Shown here one piece after another: positions 1-7,831 of a DNA stretch of 64,000 nucleotides. Position numbers and translations under genes: made by a program. The notes under the pieces are model-generated. The model saw only the letters and a program-made list of their open reading frames with translations, searched no databases and had not been told where the DNA came from. The number at the start of each line of letters is the position of its first letter. Within the stretch, counting starts at the first letter, position 1. The DNA is from Sporosarcina sp. P34. Lineage in GTDB: Bacteria; Bacillota; Bacilli; Bacillales_A; Planococcaceae. The DNA lies in contig NZ_PDZC01000002.1 in assembly GCF_002743375.1 (NCBI RefSeq), positions 62,001-126,000 on the forward strand, in the 5' to 3' direction.

Positions 1-350
1 AGATGTAGCCAAGGCGATGTGCAAATGACTCCTGCACAATCAATTCGTTCCATCTGTAATAAACGAAGTAAGAACGTAGCACCCAATCCATGTCCAAATA
101 AAAACACAGGCAAATTATCATCTAAGCCGCTACGAATCATTTTTTTGATAAATCTCCGGTAATCTCTAAATGCCTCTGCATGCACTTCAATATTTTCTTT
201 GCCGTGACCAGGTAAATCTCCTGCTACGACATGAAAGCCGTCGCTTCGAAATTTTTGTATGAGCCATACATATCTTCTATGATGTTCATATGCGTTATGT
301 ACAAGAACGATAACGCCTTTTGCCTTACCTTCTGCTTCCCACTTCCACAA
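1..350 (-). CDS. YtpA-like alpha/beta hydrolase, partial, nucleophile serine replaced
   Basis: N-terminal 116 codons of a gene that runs off the left edge. The TTG start at 350 has AAGGAG eight bases upstream. The protein opens like B. subtilis YtpA (monoacylglycerol lipase/lysophospholipase type, linked there to bacilysocin synthesis): WKWEAEGKAKGVIVLVHN, then a GDLPGHGK block. Two catalytic features differ from the family. The oxyanion HG is HN, and the nucleophile elbow GHSxG reads GHGLG (bases 81-95), so the serine is glycine. The fold is clear, but hydrolysis by the usual mechanism looks unlikely; it may be a non-catalytic relative. It is divergent from ytoA, the same neighbour as in B. 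subtilis. The C-terminal Asp and His are not visible here. Confidence 0.75.
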   Translation of the reverse strand, partial: MWKWEAEGKAKGVIVLVHNAYEHHRRYVWLIQKFRSDGFHVVAGDLPGHGKENIEVHAEAFRDYRRFIKKMIRSGLDDNLPVFLFGHGLGATFLLRLLQMERIDCAGVICTSPWLH

Positions 351-466
351 AGTTACCACTCCTTATTTGACTAGCTTATTCTATCCGTTTCATTCTTATG
401 TTTCACAAATACTAAATGTTTGTTACGATAAATTATACATGATTATTTAGAAATGAGGAGATTTGA

Positions 467-985
467 TTGATTTATCCATACGAAGGTAAATTGCCTGAGA
501 TTGACCCTTCCGTCTATATTGCGGACTATGTAACGATTTCAGGAGATGTAACTATAGGTCCTGAATCGTCTATATGGTTCAATACCGTTATACGCGGCGA
601 TGTATCTCCTACTATTATAGGACGAAAAGTAAATATACAGGATTTCTGCTGTCTACATCAAAGCCCAAAGTACCCATTAATTCTTGAAGATAACGTGACG
701 ATCGGTCACAAAGTCATGCTCCATAGTTGCACAATTAAAACCGGTGCACTTGTCGGAATGGGCGCTACTGTTCTCGATGGGGCTGAGGTTGGTGAAGGGG
801 CATTCATCGGTGCTGGCAGCTTGGTAACTCCAGGCAAGAAAATTCCGCCTAACACATTAGCCATCGGTTCTCCAGCTCGTGTCGTTCGTGAGTTGAATGA
901 TGAAGATCGCGCAGATATGACAAGAATTGTCAATGATTATGCACGTAAAGGTCAATTATATAAAGCATTGCAAGAGGAGAATTAA
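467..985 (+). CDS. ytoA: Gamma-carbonic-anhydrase-like left-handed beta-helix protein YtoA
   Basis: Protein of 172 residues built of hexapeptide repeats (left-handed beta helix), the usual length for the YrdA/YtoA/PaaY group of gamma-class carbonic anhydrase homologues. Candidate metal histidines lie in LHQSP and in GHKVMLHSCT (about residues 66, 84 and 89), matching the three-His pattern of the family. The C-terminus AIGSPARVVREL is typical. The start is TTG at 467 with GAGGAG six bases upstream; no ATG fits the frame. Physiological substrate in Bacillales is unknown. A strong terminator follows directly, so it is probably monocistronic and divergent from the ytpA-like gene. Confidence 0.88.
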   Translation: MIYPYEGKLPEIDPSVYIADYVTISGDVTIGPESSIWFNTVIRGDVSPTIIGRKVNIQDFCCLHQSPKYPLILEDNVTIGHKVMLHSCTIKTGALVGMGATVLDGAEVGEGAFIGAGSLVTPGKKIPPNTLAIGSPARVVRELNDEDRADMTRIVNDYARKGQLYKALQEEN

Positions 986-990
986 TTGGA

Positions 991-1016
991 GCACCCGTTA
1001 CTAGCGGGTGCTTCTT
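991..1016 (+). terminator. Intrinsic terminator after ytoA
   Basis: Seven-base arms GCACCCG and CGGGTGC enclose a seven-base loop and are followed by TTCTTTT. Confidence 0.8.
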
Positions 1017-1242
1017 TTAGTACCGGCTGAATGTCGGCACATATTTCGAGTATTATTGCTTATATATCATACTCACTACTATACATATGGATGTCATTTC
1101 ATTTGGACCGTTCTTATAAAGGAGAAGAGTTGTGCTTGAACTGTTCTGGTCAGTTAAAAGTTTTCACTCTTCCTATGACTTATGATAGACCCAAAATGTT
1201 TCATCCATTTATAAAATTAGTAGTTAGGGTTTTTACAGAAAC
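1017..1242. other. Intergenic stretch without a recognised gene
   Basis: Between two convergent terminators. A 90-codon open frame crosses it, but it runs through the terminator and into the end of the next gene, has no family resemblance, and I regard it as non-coding. No repeat or RNA motif was recognised. Confidence 0.5.
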
Positions 1243-1265
1243 AAAAAAGCAGCCCGAGAGCTGCT
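1243..1265 (-). terminator. Intrinsic terminator after the iron-binding lipoprotein gene
   Basis: Arms AGCAGC and GCTGCT around a six-base loop, followed on the minus strand by a run of six T. Confidence 0.85.
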
Positions 1266-1276
1266 CTTTGTTGAAC

Positions 1277-2386
1277 TTATTTCCAGCCTACTTCATTCAT
1301 TAATTCTACAGCTTTCGGATTATACTTACCGTAATCTGCGAAGTCCACTTCCTGTGGTTTGAATGTACCCCATTCAGCCATCACATCTGGTAATTTCGCT
1401 TCTTTATTAACTGGGAACTCAAAGTTTTCTGCCGTGAATTGTTCTTGAGCTTCCACAGTCGTTAAGTACTCAATCAATTTCACTGCATTTTCTTTGTTTT
1501 TACTATGTTTAATCAAGCCAGCACCACTGATATTAATATGTGTTCCTGTAGTTTCCTGGTTCGGGAAAAACACACCAATCTGGTCGAACACTTTCACATC
1601 TTCTGCTTCGTCAGAAACAGACATGTGACCTACATAGTAACTATTCATAATCGCAACATCACCAACACCTGCGACGATTGCACGGGCTTGGTCGCGGTCT
1701 CCACCTTCAGGTTCGCGCGCCAAGTTATTCACGATACCTTGAGCCCATTCTTTCGCTTTGTCTTCACCGTCAATTGCAATCAATGATGCCATCAATGATT
1801 GGTTATACAAGCTATCAGATGAACGAACAAGTAATTTATCTTTCCATTTGTCTGTTGCAAGGTCTTCATAAGTTGATAATTCTTCCGGCTTCACGCGATC
1901 TTTTGAATAGACAATCACACGCGCACGAGTAGATAATCCGATCCATTCGTTGTCTGTGTCCCGAAGCTCTGCTGGCACTGCCTTATCAATTTCTTCAGAT
2001 TCAATTGACTGCAAAAGACCTTCTTCTTTCGCTGTGTTCAAGATCCCGCCATCCACCGTAATAAATAAATCAGCAGGTGAATTTTGTCCTTCACGTTTAA
2101 GACGCTCTATTAATTCTGGTGCTTTCGCTTCAATCACATTTACTTTAATGCCAGTCTTCTCCGTGAAGTCTTCATAAAGAACTGTATCCACGTCATAGTG
2201 TCTAGCCGTATAGACGTTTACTTCTCCACCAGTCTTCTCATCTTCTGTTGCATCAGTTGTATCTTCAGCGGGAGTTTCTTCTTTTACTGATTCGTCCTTT
2301 TGTTCCTCTTTATCGGAACTTGAGTTACAAGCGCTTAAAACTGCCGCCAGCATCAATAGGGCGAATACCCATAAAAACTTCTTCAC
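1277..2386 (-). CDS. Ferric iron ABC transporter substrate-binding lipoprotein (FbpA/FutA type)
   Basis: Periplasmic-binding-type protein of 369 residues that should capture Fe(III) outside the membrane for the adjacent permease and ATPase. The start is GTG at 2386 with AAGGAG ten bases upstream; a longer open frame to 2482 lacks a ribosome site and would cross the Fur box. A lipoprotein signal precedes the lipobox LSAC (Cys20), followed by a Ser/Glu/Asp-rich linker to about residue 55. The mature part begins GGEVNVYTARHYDVDTVLY, and contains NSYYVGHMS, resembling the tyrosine iron-ligand region of FutA/FbpA proteins. It has its own promoter region with a Fur-box match and lies behind a terminator that separates it from fbpBC-like genes. 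Confidence 0.9.
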   Translation of the reverse strand: MKKFLWVFALLMLAAVLSACNSSSDKEEQKDESVKEETPAEDTTDATEDEKTGGEVNVYTARHYDVDTVLYEDFTEKTGIKVNVIEAKAPELIERLKREGQNSPADLFITVDGGILNTAKEEGLLQSIESEEIDKAVPAELRDTDNEWIGLSTRARVIVYSKDRVKPEELSTYEDLATDKWKDKLLVRSSDSLYNQSLMASLIAIDGEDKAKEWAQGIVNNLAREPEGGDRDQARAIVAGVGDVAIMNSYYVGHMSVSDEAEDVKVFDQIGVFFPNQETTGTHINISGAGLIKHSKNKENAVKLIEYLTTVEAQEQFTAENFEFPVNKEAKLPDVMAEWGTFKPQEVDFADYGKYNPKAVELMNEVGWK

Positions 2387-2438
2387 ATTGATTTCTCTCC
2401 TTGTTTTCTCATATACGTTGCATATCTCCAAACGGTAA

Positions 2439-2453
2439 TGAGAATCATTTTCA
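2439..2453. promoter_or_regulatory. Fur box upstream of the iron-binding lipoprotein
   Basis: TGAGAATCATTTTCA is a 7-1-7 inverted repeat with one imperfect pair and 13 of 14 half-site matches to the B. subtilis Fur core TGATAATNATTATCA would require two changes per side at most. It lies 53 bases before the GTG start, so iron repression by Fur is expected. Confidence 0.85.
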
Positions 2454-2521
2454 GTACTAAAGAAATTGTAATACAATATCAAGTAGAAGTCTAGTATTCA
2501 TTTTCTTTTATTTCTATAAAT

Positions 2522-2557
2522 AAAAAGAGAGTGTCGGAAATATATCCGATACTCTCT
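2522..2557 (-). terminator. Terminator between ABC ATPase and the lipoprotein gene
   Basis: Long stem AGAGAGTATCGGA paired with TCCGACACTCTCT (one mismatch) and a T-rich tail on the minus strand. It separates permease-ATPase transcription from the Fur-controlled binding protein. Confidence 0.85.
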
Positions 2558-2566
2558 AGGACAACG

Positions 2567-3244
2567 TTAAACAGGTATTGATTCTTTGTCTGAACCAATA
2601 TACGTTGCACAATCAATATAAATGATTCGATCACAAATCGCGTCCACATCAGCTTGATCATGTGATACAAACAGACATGTACTATTTGCCTTTTGTAAGA
2701 TATCTCGAACTTCCATTCGAATCAATGACTTCAAATTCGTATCTAGATTACTAAACGGCTCATCCATCAACAGGATGGAAGGTGAAGGCGCCAAAGCCCT
2801 TGCCAATGCCACACGTTGCTGTTGTCCCCCGCTAAGTTCATGTGGATAACGTTTGGCAAACTCTTGCAATTGAACAAGTTCCAACATTTCATTCAAACGC
2901 TTCTTTTTCTCAGGACGCTTCATCTTGTGCAAGCCAAAGCAAATGTTTTCGCTGACTGTCAAATGCGGAAATAGTGCATAGTTTTGAAACACCATACCCA
3001 CACCGCGCTTCTCTGCCTCGATATACGTGTTATCTCCTACAATCAATCTGCCGTCAAGTTCGATACTGCCTGCCGTAGGATCTTCCAAACCTGCAAGCAA
3101 TCGTAGCAAAGTACTTTTTCCACTACCACTCGCACCTACAATCCCTACGATTTCCCCTTTTTTAATCGTAAAAGAAAAGCGATCAATGACAGGCTGCTGT
3201 TTTTTTGAATATTGAAATGATAAGTTTTGAATGTCTACGAACAT
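2567..3244 (-). CDS. Iron ABC transporter ATP-binding protein (FbpC type, short)
   Basis: Cytoplasmic ATPase of 225 residues energising the neighbouring permease. Walker A GASGSGKST (residues 37-45), signature LSGGQQQR, Walker B ILLMDEP and H-loop SHD are all present in order. It lacks the C-terminal regulatory beta domain that FbpC/PotA-type ATPases of about 350 residues carry. ATG at 3244 was chosen: GAGGAG lies 11 bases upstream, whereas GTG at 3253 would leave only two bases. The permease stop TGA overlaps that GTG, so the two genes are translationally coupled. Confidence 0.88.
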   Translation of the reverse strand: MFVDIQNLSFQYSKKQQPVIDRFSFTIKKGEIVGIVGASGSGKSTLLRLLAGLEDPTAGSIELDGRLIVGDNTYIEAEKRGVGMVFQNYALFPHLTVSENICFGLHKMKRPEKKKRLNEMLELVQLQEFAKRYPHELSGGQQQRVALARALAPSPSILLMDEPFSNLDTNLKSLIRMEVRDILQKANSTCLFVSHDQADVDAICDRIIYIDCATYIGSDKESIPV

Positions 3245-3249
3245 TGTTC

Positions 3250-4896
3250 TCACTTCTCCTCAAATCTTAAAATTATAATCACCGACAAGATGCTTAGACA
3301 AATTAATAACAGAGAGGATGGTGCAGCTTCATATATTCTTTCATCAATTGCATATTGATATGTCCGAGTCGCGAGCGTATCAAAGTTAAATGGTCTCAAC
3401 AGTAAGGTCAGCGGTAGTTCCTTCATAATTTCGAGGAATGCCAACGCAAATCCAATTAAGATCGAACCGCGTAATAATGGAAACTCTACTTTCCAAAATG
3501 TGTATGTCATACTTCGTCCTAGTAAGAAAGAAGCTTCACGATAAGATGGTGGTACTTTTGTATAACCTGACTCAACCGAGTTGAATCCTTGCGCCATAAA
3601 CCGAATAACGTATCCTGTGATCAGCATAGCGATCGACATACTTAATACGAGTGAGCCCGATTCTACACCTAACAGTTTCGGATAAATAAATGCCAGTTTC
3701 TCATCTAGCGTAATAAATAAAGCAAGTACCCCAATTGCAACGACTGCTCCTGGTACCGCATAACCGGACGTCATAATACGCGCAAGTAAATTTGACGAAG
3801 CGGATGGATACAAGTTAATCGTACGGGCAGCCAAAATCGCAAAGAAGCTTATAATCAATGCACCGATGAGAGCGGCCACTAAACTATTGGTTATTAAGGT
3901 GATGAAGTCTGCGCGCCATACTTTTTCATATGTTTTTAGTGACCAATAGATCAGTTGAACAAAAGGAATTAAAAAGGCACTGAAAAATACAATAGAACAA
4001 GAAAGGAATGCTAGCCAAGCAGTCCATCCACGTAATTTTTTACGTGCGAGTGGTCTGCTTTGTGTCACGTTCGTATCGTACTTCCTACCTTTTCGTAAAA
4101 AGCGTTCGAGCATGAAAATCCCTAATATAATGACGAGCAACCAAGCAGCTAAACGCATAGCCGCATTGATATCATACATCCCGAACCACGTTTGGAAAAT
4201 CGCCGTGGAAATCGTACGTACGCCAAAGAAACTGGCTACGCCATAATCACTTAACACTTCAAAGATGACGAGCATCGATCCTGCGATGATGGCAGGTCGT
4301 GCAATAGGTAATCCTAAACGGAAGAACATTTGGAAACCATTCAATCCAAGAGTTTTAGCACTCTCAATATACGATGCGCTTTGTTTTTCAAAATAATTGA
4401 GCGCAATCATATACACATACGGATAAAGGAATAATGTGAGCACAAAAACCGCTCCACGCAATGACATGATCTCGATCGTGCCCGGTGTGAATTGATAATC
4501 AAAATAATTACGGAACAACGATTGAATGACGCCGGTATAGCTTGTCATTGTACTGTATGTATAAGCCGCTATATAAGGCGGTATAGCCAAAGGTATAATC
4601 AACAGCCATTTAAACTGTTTCCGTAATGGAAATTCATAGGCCGCGACAATCCAGGCCAGTACTAATCCGATGGTCGTTGAAAGGAACCCGACAGACCCAA
4701 CTAAAATCACTGACCCTTTTACATAGTCAGCAAGCAAAAATTCTTTAATATGTTCCCAGTTTTCGCCTGTCGGCTGGAAGAAACTCAGTACAACGTAGGC
4801 GACCGGCATAATTATGACGAGTGCACCAAGCATTGTAATGATGAACCAACTATTTGCCCGACGACGAATCTCTCTTAGCCATATAGATGTTTTCAT
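3250..4896 (-). CDS. Ferric iron ABC transporter permease, fused two-domain (FbpB type)
   Basis: Membrane protein of 548 residues with about 12 predicted transmembrane segments in two homologous halves, as in FbpB/SfuB/ThiP permeases where one chain forms the whole channel. Each half carries an EAA-type loop: AKTLGLNGFQMFFRLGLPIA in the first, ASFLLGRSMTYTFWKVEFP in the second. First gene of a two-gene unit with the ATPase. The ATG at 4896 has no good Shine-Dalgarno sequence, so translation may be weak or the start uncertain. No Fur box is visible before it; a different, perfect inverted repeat lies 55 bases upstream. Confidence 0.88.
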   Translation of the reverse strand: MKTSIWLREIRRRANSWFIITMLGALVIIMPVAYVVLSFFQPTGENWEHIKEFLLADYVKGSVILVGSVGFLSTTIGLVLAWIVAAYEFPLRKQFKWLLIIPLAIPPYIAAYTYSTMTSYTGVIQSLFRNYFDYQFTPGTIEIMSLRGAVFVLTLFLYPYVYMIALNYFEKQSASYIESAKTLGLNGFQMFFRLGLPIARPAIIAGSMLVIFEVLSDYGVASFFGVRTISTAIFQTWFGMYDINAAMRLAAWLLVIILGIFMLERFLRKGRKYDTNVTQSRPLARKKLRGWTAWLAFLSCSIVFFSAFLIPFVQLIYWSLKTYEKVWRADFITLITNSLVAALIGALIISFFAILAARTINLYPSASSNLLARIMTSGYAVPGAVVAIGVLALFITLDEKLAFIYPKLLGVESGSLVLSMSIAMLITGYVIRFMAQGFNSVESGYTKVPPSYREASFLLGRSMTYTFWKVEFPLLRGSILIGFALAFLEIMKELPLTLLLRPFNFDTLATRTYQYAIDERIYEAAPSSLLLICLSILSVIIILRFEEK

Positions 4897-4950
4897 ATAC
4901 TATAATACCAACTTTACTACGCACGATGGCGGTTATGGTGTACGTTCATG

Positions 4951-4973
4951 GTGACTTAAATAGTATAAGTCAC
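4951..4973. promoter_or_regulatory. Perfect 8-7-8 inverted repeat at the iron permease promoter, operator candidate
   Basis: GTGACTTA and TAAGTCAC flank AATAGTA. On the minus strand it contains TATACT, which sits 16 bases after TTGTAT, so the repeat overlaps a plausible -10 box. The regulator is not identifiable; it does not match Fur, PerR, Zur or MntR boxes. Confidence 0.55.
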
Positions 4974-5116
4974 ACTCAAGTATATACAAACTCTCTGTAC
5001 ATTCCAATGTTTTCATAAGAATTCAACAAATCGTTACTGTTGACGTTCTCCAAAAAACTACATGATGATCGAGTGGAATTACACAATGAATTTGTTTACA
5101 GTGAGACTTCGTATAT

Positions 5117-5155
5117 AAAAATGAAGACAAACTCTTTTAACGGAGTTTGTCTTCA
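5117..5155 (-). terminator. Terminator after the YitT-family gene
   Basis: Perfect 13-base arms TGAAGACAAACTC and GAGTTTGTCTTCA with an eight-base loop, followed on the minus strand by TTTTTAT. Confidence 0.9.
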
Positions 5156-5183
5156 TGTGAAAATACACGATCGATTTTCTATT

Positions 5184-6041
5184 CTAAGCCAGTTTCTCAT
5201 TTTCCTTTCTAAAGAAACCGAAAATACCTACTGTTTGTACGATATTGGTAAATGCTTGCGGATCCGTCTCATTGATAATCCGTTCCAAGTCATATAGTTC
5301 ATATCTTGTGATTACGACATACAGCATGTTCTTATCTTCTTTAGAGTAAGCACCTTTAGCGGGCAGTATAGTAATTCCACGCACCATTTGACGATGGATT
5401 GCTTGTTGAAGATCGTCTGCTTTGTGCGTGATAATCATCGCAGTTACTTTTTCATGTCGTGTATGAATCATGTCAATCACTGACGTAGTAACGTATAACG
5501 CAACCATTGTGTAAAGTGCGTTTTCCGGTTCATATAGGATACCAGCGAATACGATAAGAATACCGTTTAACACTAGAAAGTATACACCGATTGGTTTATC
5601 TTGCATGCGAGAAAGAATCATCGCAACGATGTCCATTCCGCCAGTAGATGCACCTAGCTTCAAGGATATTCCTACACCAACACCTGCCAGTACCCCACCA
5701 AATACCGCATTTAGCATAATGTCTTCTGACATAGAACGCAGTGGCAATAATCCAAGGAATAGTGTAGTGAACGCAACGGATAATATACTATAAATAGTGA
5801 AACCTTTTCCTACTTTAAACCAACCCAGAATAAAGACCGGTATGTTGAACAGTAATAATAAAACACCTGTACTAATTGTCATGCCTAAGTGGTCTTTTAG
5901 AACACTTGATACTAACTGTGCTGCACCCGCAAATCCACTCGCATAGACGTTTGCATTGATGAGAAAGAAATTTAATGATAGAGCCATAAGTAGCGATCCA
6001 AAAATAACTACCGTCACTCGTTTTGCTTCAATGAAAAACAT
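5184..6041 (-). CDS. YitT family membrane protein
   Basis: Protein of 285 residues, the normal length of the YitT/YpjC family. The first two-thirds hold five or six hydrophobic segments (DUF161/YitT_membrane), including GGMDIVAMILSRMQDKPIG, and the last 80 residues form the soluble DUF2179 domain (VTAMIITHKADDLQQAIHRQ to the end). Start ATG at 6041 has GAGGAGG six bases upstream. Function is unknown in the family; a transport role is often guessed. Single gene with its own terminator. Confidence 0.88.
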   Translation of the reverse strand: MFFIEAKRVTVVIFGSLLMALSLNFFLINANVYASGFAGAAQLVSSVLKDHLGMTISTGVLLLLFNIPVFILGWFKVGKGFTIYSILSVAFTTLFLGLLPLRSMSEDIMLNAVFGGVLAGVGVGISLKLGASTGGMDIVAMILSRMQDKPIGVYFLVLNGILIVFAGILYEPENALYTMVALYVTTSVIDMIHTRHEKVTAMIITHKADDLQQAIHRQMVRGITILPAKGAYSKEDKNMLYVVITRYELYDLERIINETDPQAFTNIVQTVGIFGFFRKENEKLA

Positions 6042-6349
6042 AGCGACCTCCTCTGGTAAATAACAATTTAATGCACGAACTAGATTATATCTATTCTTAC
6101 CTCATAATGGTACCCCTAAGCATCATTGGTTATAAAAAAGTCGTTATGAATAGGACTATTCACTTTTCATTTTTGCCATTCCACTATCAAGTTATTAAAA
6201 GTGTACTATAAAGCATAAGTCCCTATTACATTGCCAAAATAATAAATACATTTAGTAGAGCAGTCCGAAAGTTCCAACTATGGTTTATACGGTTTAATTC
6301 GAGACCATAACGGCTATATTTAGAGGGGGAATCAAGGAGGAAATGCACG
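6042..6349. other. 308-base intergenic region, no gene seen
   Basis: AT-rich divergent spacer between the YitT gene and a small plus-strand gene. I found no Fur box of the TGATAAT type and no RNA motif, only short imperfect repeats. Confidence 0.5.
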
Positions 6350-6514
6350 ATGAAAACAAACAAAAAAGTAAGTGAATCAAAGCGAGACAAAATGATTGAA
6401 GAGCTCGTTTCAAATGGGGTATTTAAAATTGATGGGAAGCAACTGTACGAATTACCGCTTCAATTATTAATGCAGGAATATGAAGCGTTCGGTCAAACTG
6501 ACATTCAAATGTAA
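6350..6514 (+). CDS. Small Fur-regulated basic protein FbpA-family peptide
   Basis: Peptide of 54 residues, ATG at 6350 with AAGGAGG nine bases upstream. The core KRDKMIEELVSNGVFKIDG followed by KQLYELPLQLLMQEYEAF matches the pattern of the Fur_reg_FbpA family (kr..lI..L...G.yK.dgrqLyeLtl.eLe.eY). In B. subtilis FbpA-C proteins act with the small RNA FsrA in iron sparing; whether this relative does so is inference. No Fur box is visible upstream, which is odd for the family. A good terminator follows. Confidence 0.65.
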   Translation: MKTNKKVSESKRDKMIEELVSNGVFKIDGKQLYELPLQLLMQEYEAFGQTDIQM

Positions 6515-6520
6515 TGAGAA

Positions 6521-6554
6521 AGAAGACATGCTAAATATGGCATGTCTTCTTTTC
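6521..6554 (+). terminator. Terminator after the FbpA-like peptide gene
   Basis: AGAAGACATGC and GCATGTCTTCT form an 11-base perfect stem, followed by TTTT. Confidence 0.88.
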
Positions 6555-6630
6555 ATTTACGTTTAGCGATCACATGGTCATTAGTAGGTATGCACCTATG
6601 ATTTATTCATTTCATTTGCCTGGTCAACAG

Positions 6631-6670
6631 AAAAACTGAAGAGCCTCCTTTATAGGCTTGCTCTTCAGTT
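6631..6670 (-). terminator. Terminator after the UPF0180 gene
   Basis: Arms ACTGAAGAGC and GCTCTTCAGT with a short interior bulge, then TTTTTC on the minus strand. Confidence 0.8.
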
Positions 6671-6692
6671 CTCAATAAAACGTATGCAATTA

Positions 6693-6926
6693 TTAGCGAT
6701 GTAATCTTTTTTCCACATCGTCTACGATGTCTTGTACCGAATTGCCTTCAATGCTCACCACAGGAAAATCGAATTGGTCGATGTTGACGTCGCTCAAGGC
6801 ACGGATTACGCCCATGTCATAACCGCTCAGCTGTTCATCACTTGCGAACATCGTCACTTCATGTCCTTTTTCCTCTAGTGCTTTTTTCACGTCGTCAAAT
6901 GGTACTTCTACAGCTATTTTCGCCAT
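6693..6926 (-). CDS. UPF0180 (YkuS-like) protein
   Basis: Protein of 77 residues. MAKIAVEVPFDDVKKALEEK at the start, then GHEV, and a C-terminal VQDIVDDVEKRL helix agree with the YkuS/UPF0180 family, which resembles a phosphotransferase IIB-like fold. The paired cysteines that many members carry in the middle (DCCV) are absent here (YDMGV). ATG at 6926 has AGGAGG eight bases upstream. A SigB-like promoter lies 50 bases upstream. Function unknown. Confidence 0.7.
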   Translation of the reverse strand: MAKIAVEVPFDDVKKALEEKGHEVTMFASDEQLSGYDMGVIRALSDVNIDQFDFPVVSIEGNSVQDIVDDVEKRLHR

Positions 6927-6975
6927 ATTCCATTCCTCCTCAAAATACTACATGTATTCCGTTAATACTTCATAA

Positions 6976-7000
6976 CTTCCCATTCTTACTTAAATTAAAC
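6976..7000 (-). promoter_or_regulatory. SigB-like promoter of the UPF0180 gene
   Basis: Minus strand reads GTTTAA, 13 bases, GGGAAG. The -35 is perfect for SigB and the -10 matches the GGGWAW form in five of six positions. Prediction only. Confidence 0.5.
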
Positions 7001-7128
7001 ATGACTTCTTGTAATATGTTTAGAAAATAATAATAGTAAAACGATTTGTTTTGAGTGAAGTGGGTACTTTACAATTAAAGCTATCGAATTATTACACAAA
7101 GAAGAATTTATAGAAGGAGTCGACTTTA

Positions 7129-7749
7129 ATGTTTGGTTTAGCAGATCTCCTTAGCTTGATAATTTCATGTTTCATCATTTTACCTGTCGTTACATTTATA
7201 AGGGAGGCTGGCTATTTTATAATTAGTGGTCTTTTTGGTGTAAATAATGCCAGATTGACCATTGGGTCTGGACCCAGACTCTTTAAATTCGGTGTATTTG
7301 ATATACGGAAATATTATCATATAAATAGCTGGTTTACATTTGATTCAGTCAAGAGACAAAGTAATTTTGCTTATATATGCATATATGCTGGGCCAATTTT
7401 AATTAACGTCGTCGTGGCGCTCACAATAAATGCACTCATTGCAAATGATTTTTTTGAGGAGTCCAAAACATTTTGGAGCCGTTTTATATTCTACGCCTTC
7501 TATTTCGTTTTATTTGACTCCATTCCGATGAAAACCGTAAATGGAAAACCGAATAACGGGATGATTATTTATGAGCTTCTACGATATGGCAAACGAATTG
7601 ACTTTAATGAAGAACCCTTTATTCTCGGCACGACAGAAGCGGAAGAAATGTATCAAGAAGAAATGGATAAAATTGAAAAAGTAAAAGAAGAAATTAAAGA
7701 AGAAATCATTCAAAATGATAGCTCTTCTCCTGACAAGAAGAGGAAGTAA
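7129..7749 (+). CDS. Degenerate M50 (site-2-protease-like) membrane protein
   Basis: Protein of 206 residues. Three or four hydrophobic segments fill residues 1-150 and a charged tail rich in Glu/Lys (about 175-206) follows. The layout is that of small site-2 metalloproteases, but the zinc motif HExxH appears as REAGY within VVTFIREAGYFIISGLFGV, and the second motif NxxP...DG appears as DSIPMKTVNGKPNNG. Both zinc histidines and the distal aspartate are therefore lost. I infer a non-catalytic homologue that may bind or retain membrane partners. ATG at 7129 follows GAAGGAG by eight bases. It stands alone, convergent with metK. Confidence 0.6.
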   Translation: MFGLADLLSLIISCFIILPVVTFIREAGYFIISGLFGVNNARLTIGSGPRLFKFGVFDIRKYYHINSWFTFDSVKRQSNFAYICIYAGPILINVVVALTINALIANDFFEESKTFWSRFIFYAFYFVLFDSIPMKTVNGKPNNGMIIYELLRYGKRIDFNEEPFILGTTEAEEMYQEEMDKIEKVKEEIKEEIIQNDSSSPDKKRK

Positions 7750-7781
7750 ACTGATTCCTTTTCATATTTCGCTAGCAAATA

Positions 7782-7824
7782 AATAAAAAGTGCAGAAATA
7801 GGAAATGACTCCTCTTTCTGCACT
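7782..7824 (-). terminator. metK terminator, possibly bidirectional
   Basis: Perfect 10-base stem AGTGCAGAAA/TTTCTGCACT; on the minus strand it is followed by TTTTTATTTATTT, on the plus strand only by a weak T tract. Confidence 0.85.
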
Positions 7825-7831
7825 CATTACT

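Noticed and set aside
1031..1303. 90-codon plus-strand open frame
   Set aside because: Runs through a terminator and the end of a confident minus-strand gene; no ribosome site or family match.
5040..5297. 85-codon plus-strand open frame
   Set aside because: Crosses the YitT terminator and the YitT coding sequence; non-coding.
6042..6349. Fur box before the FbpA-like peptide gene
   Set aside because: No TGATAAT-type dyad could be found; only the family name suggests Fur control.
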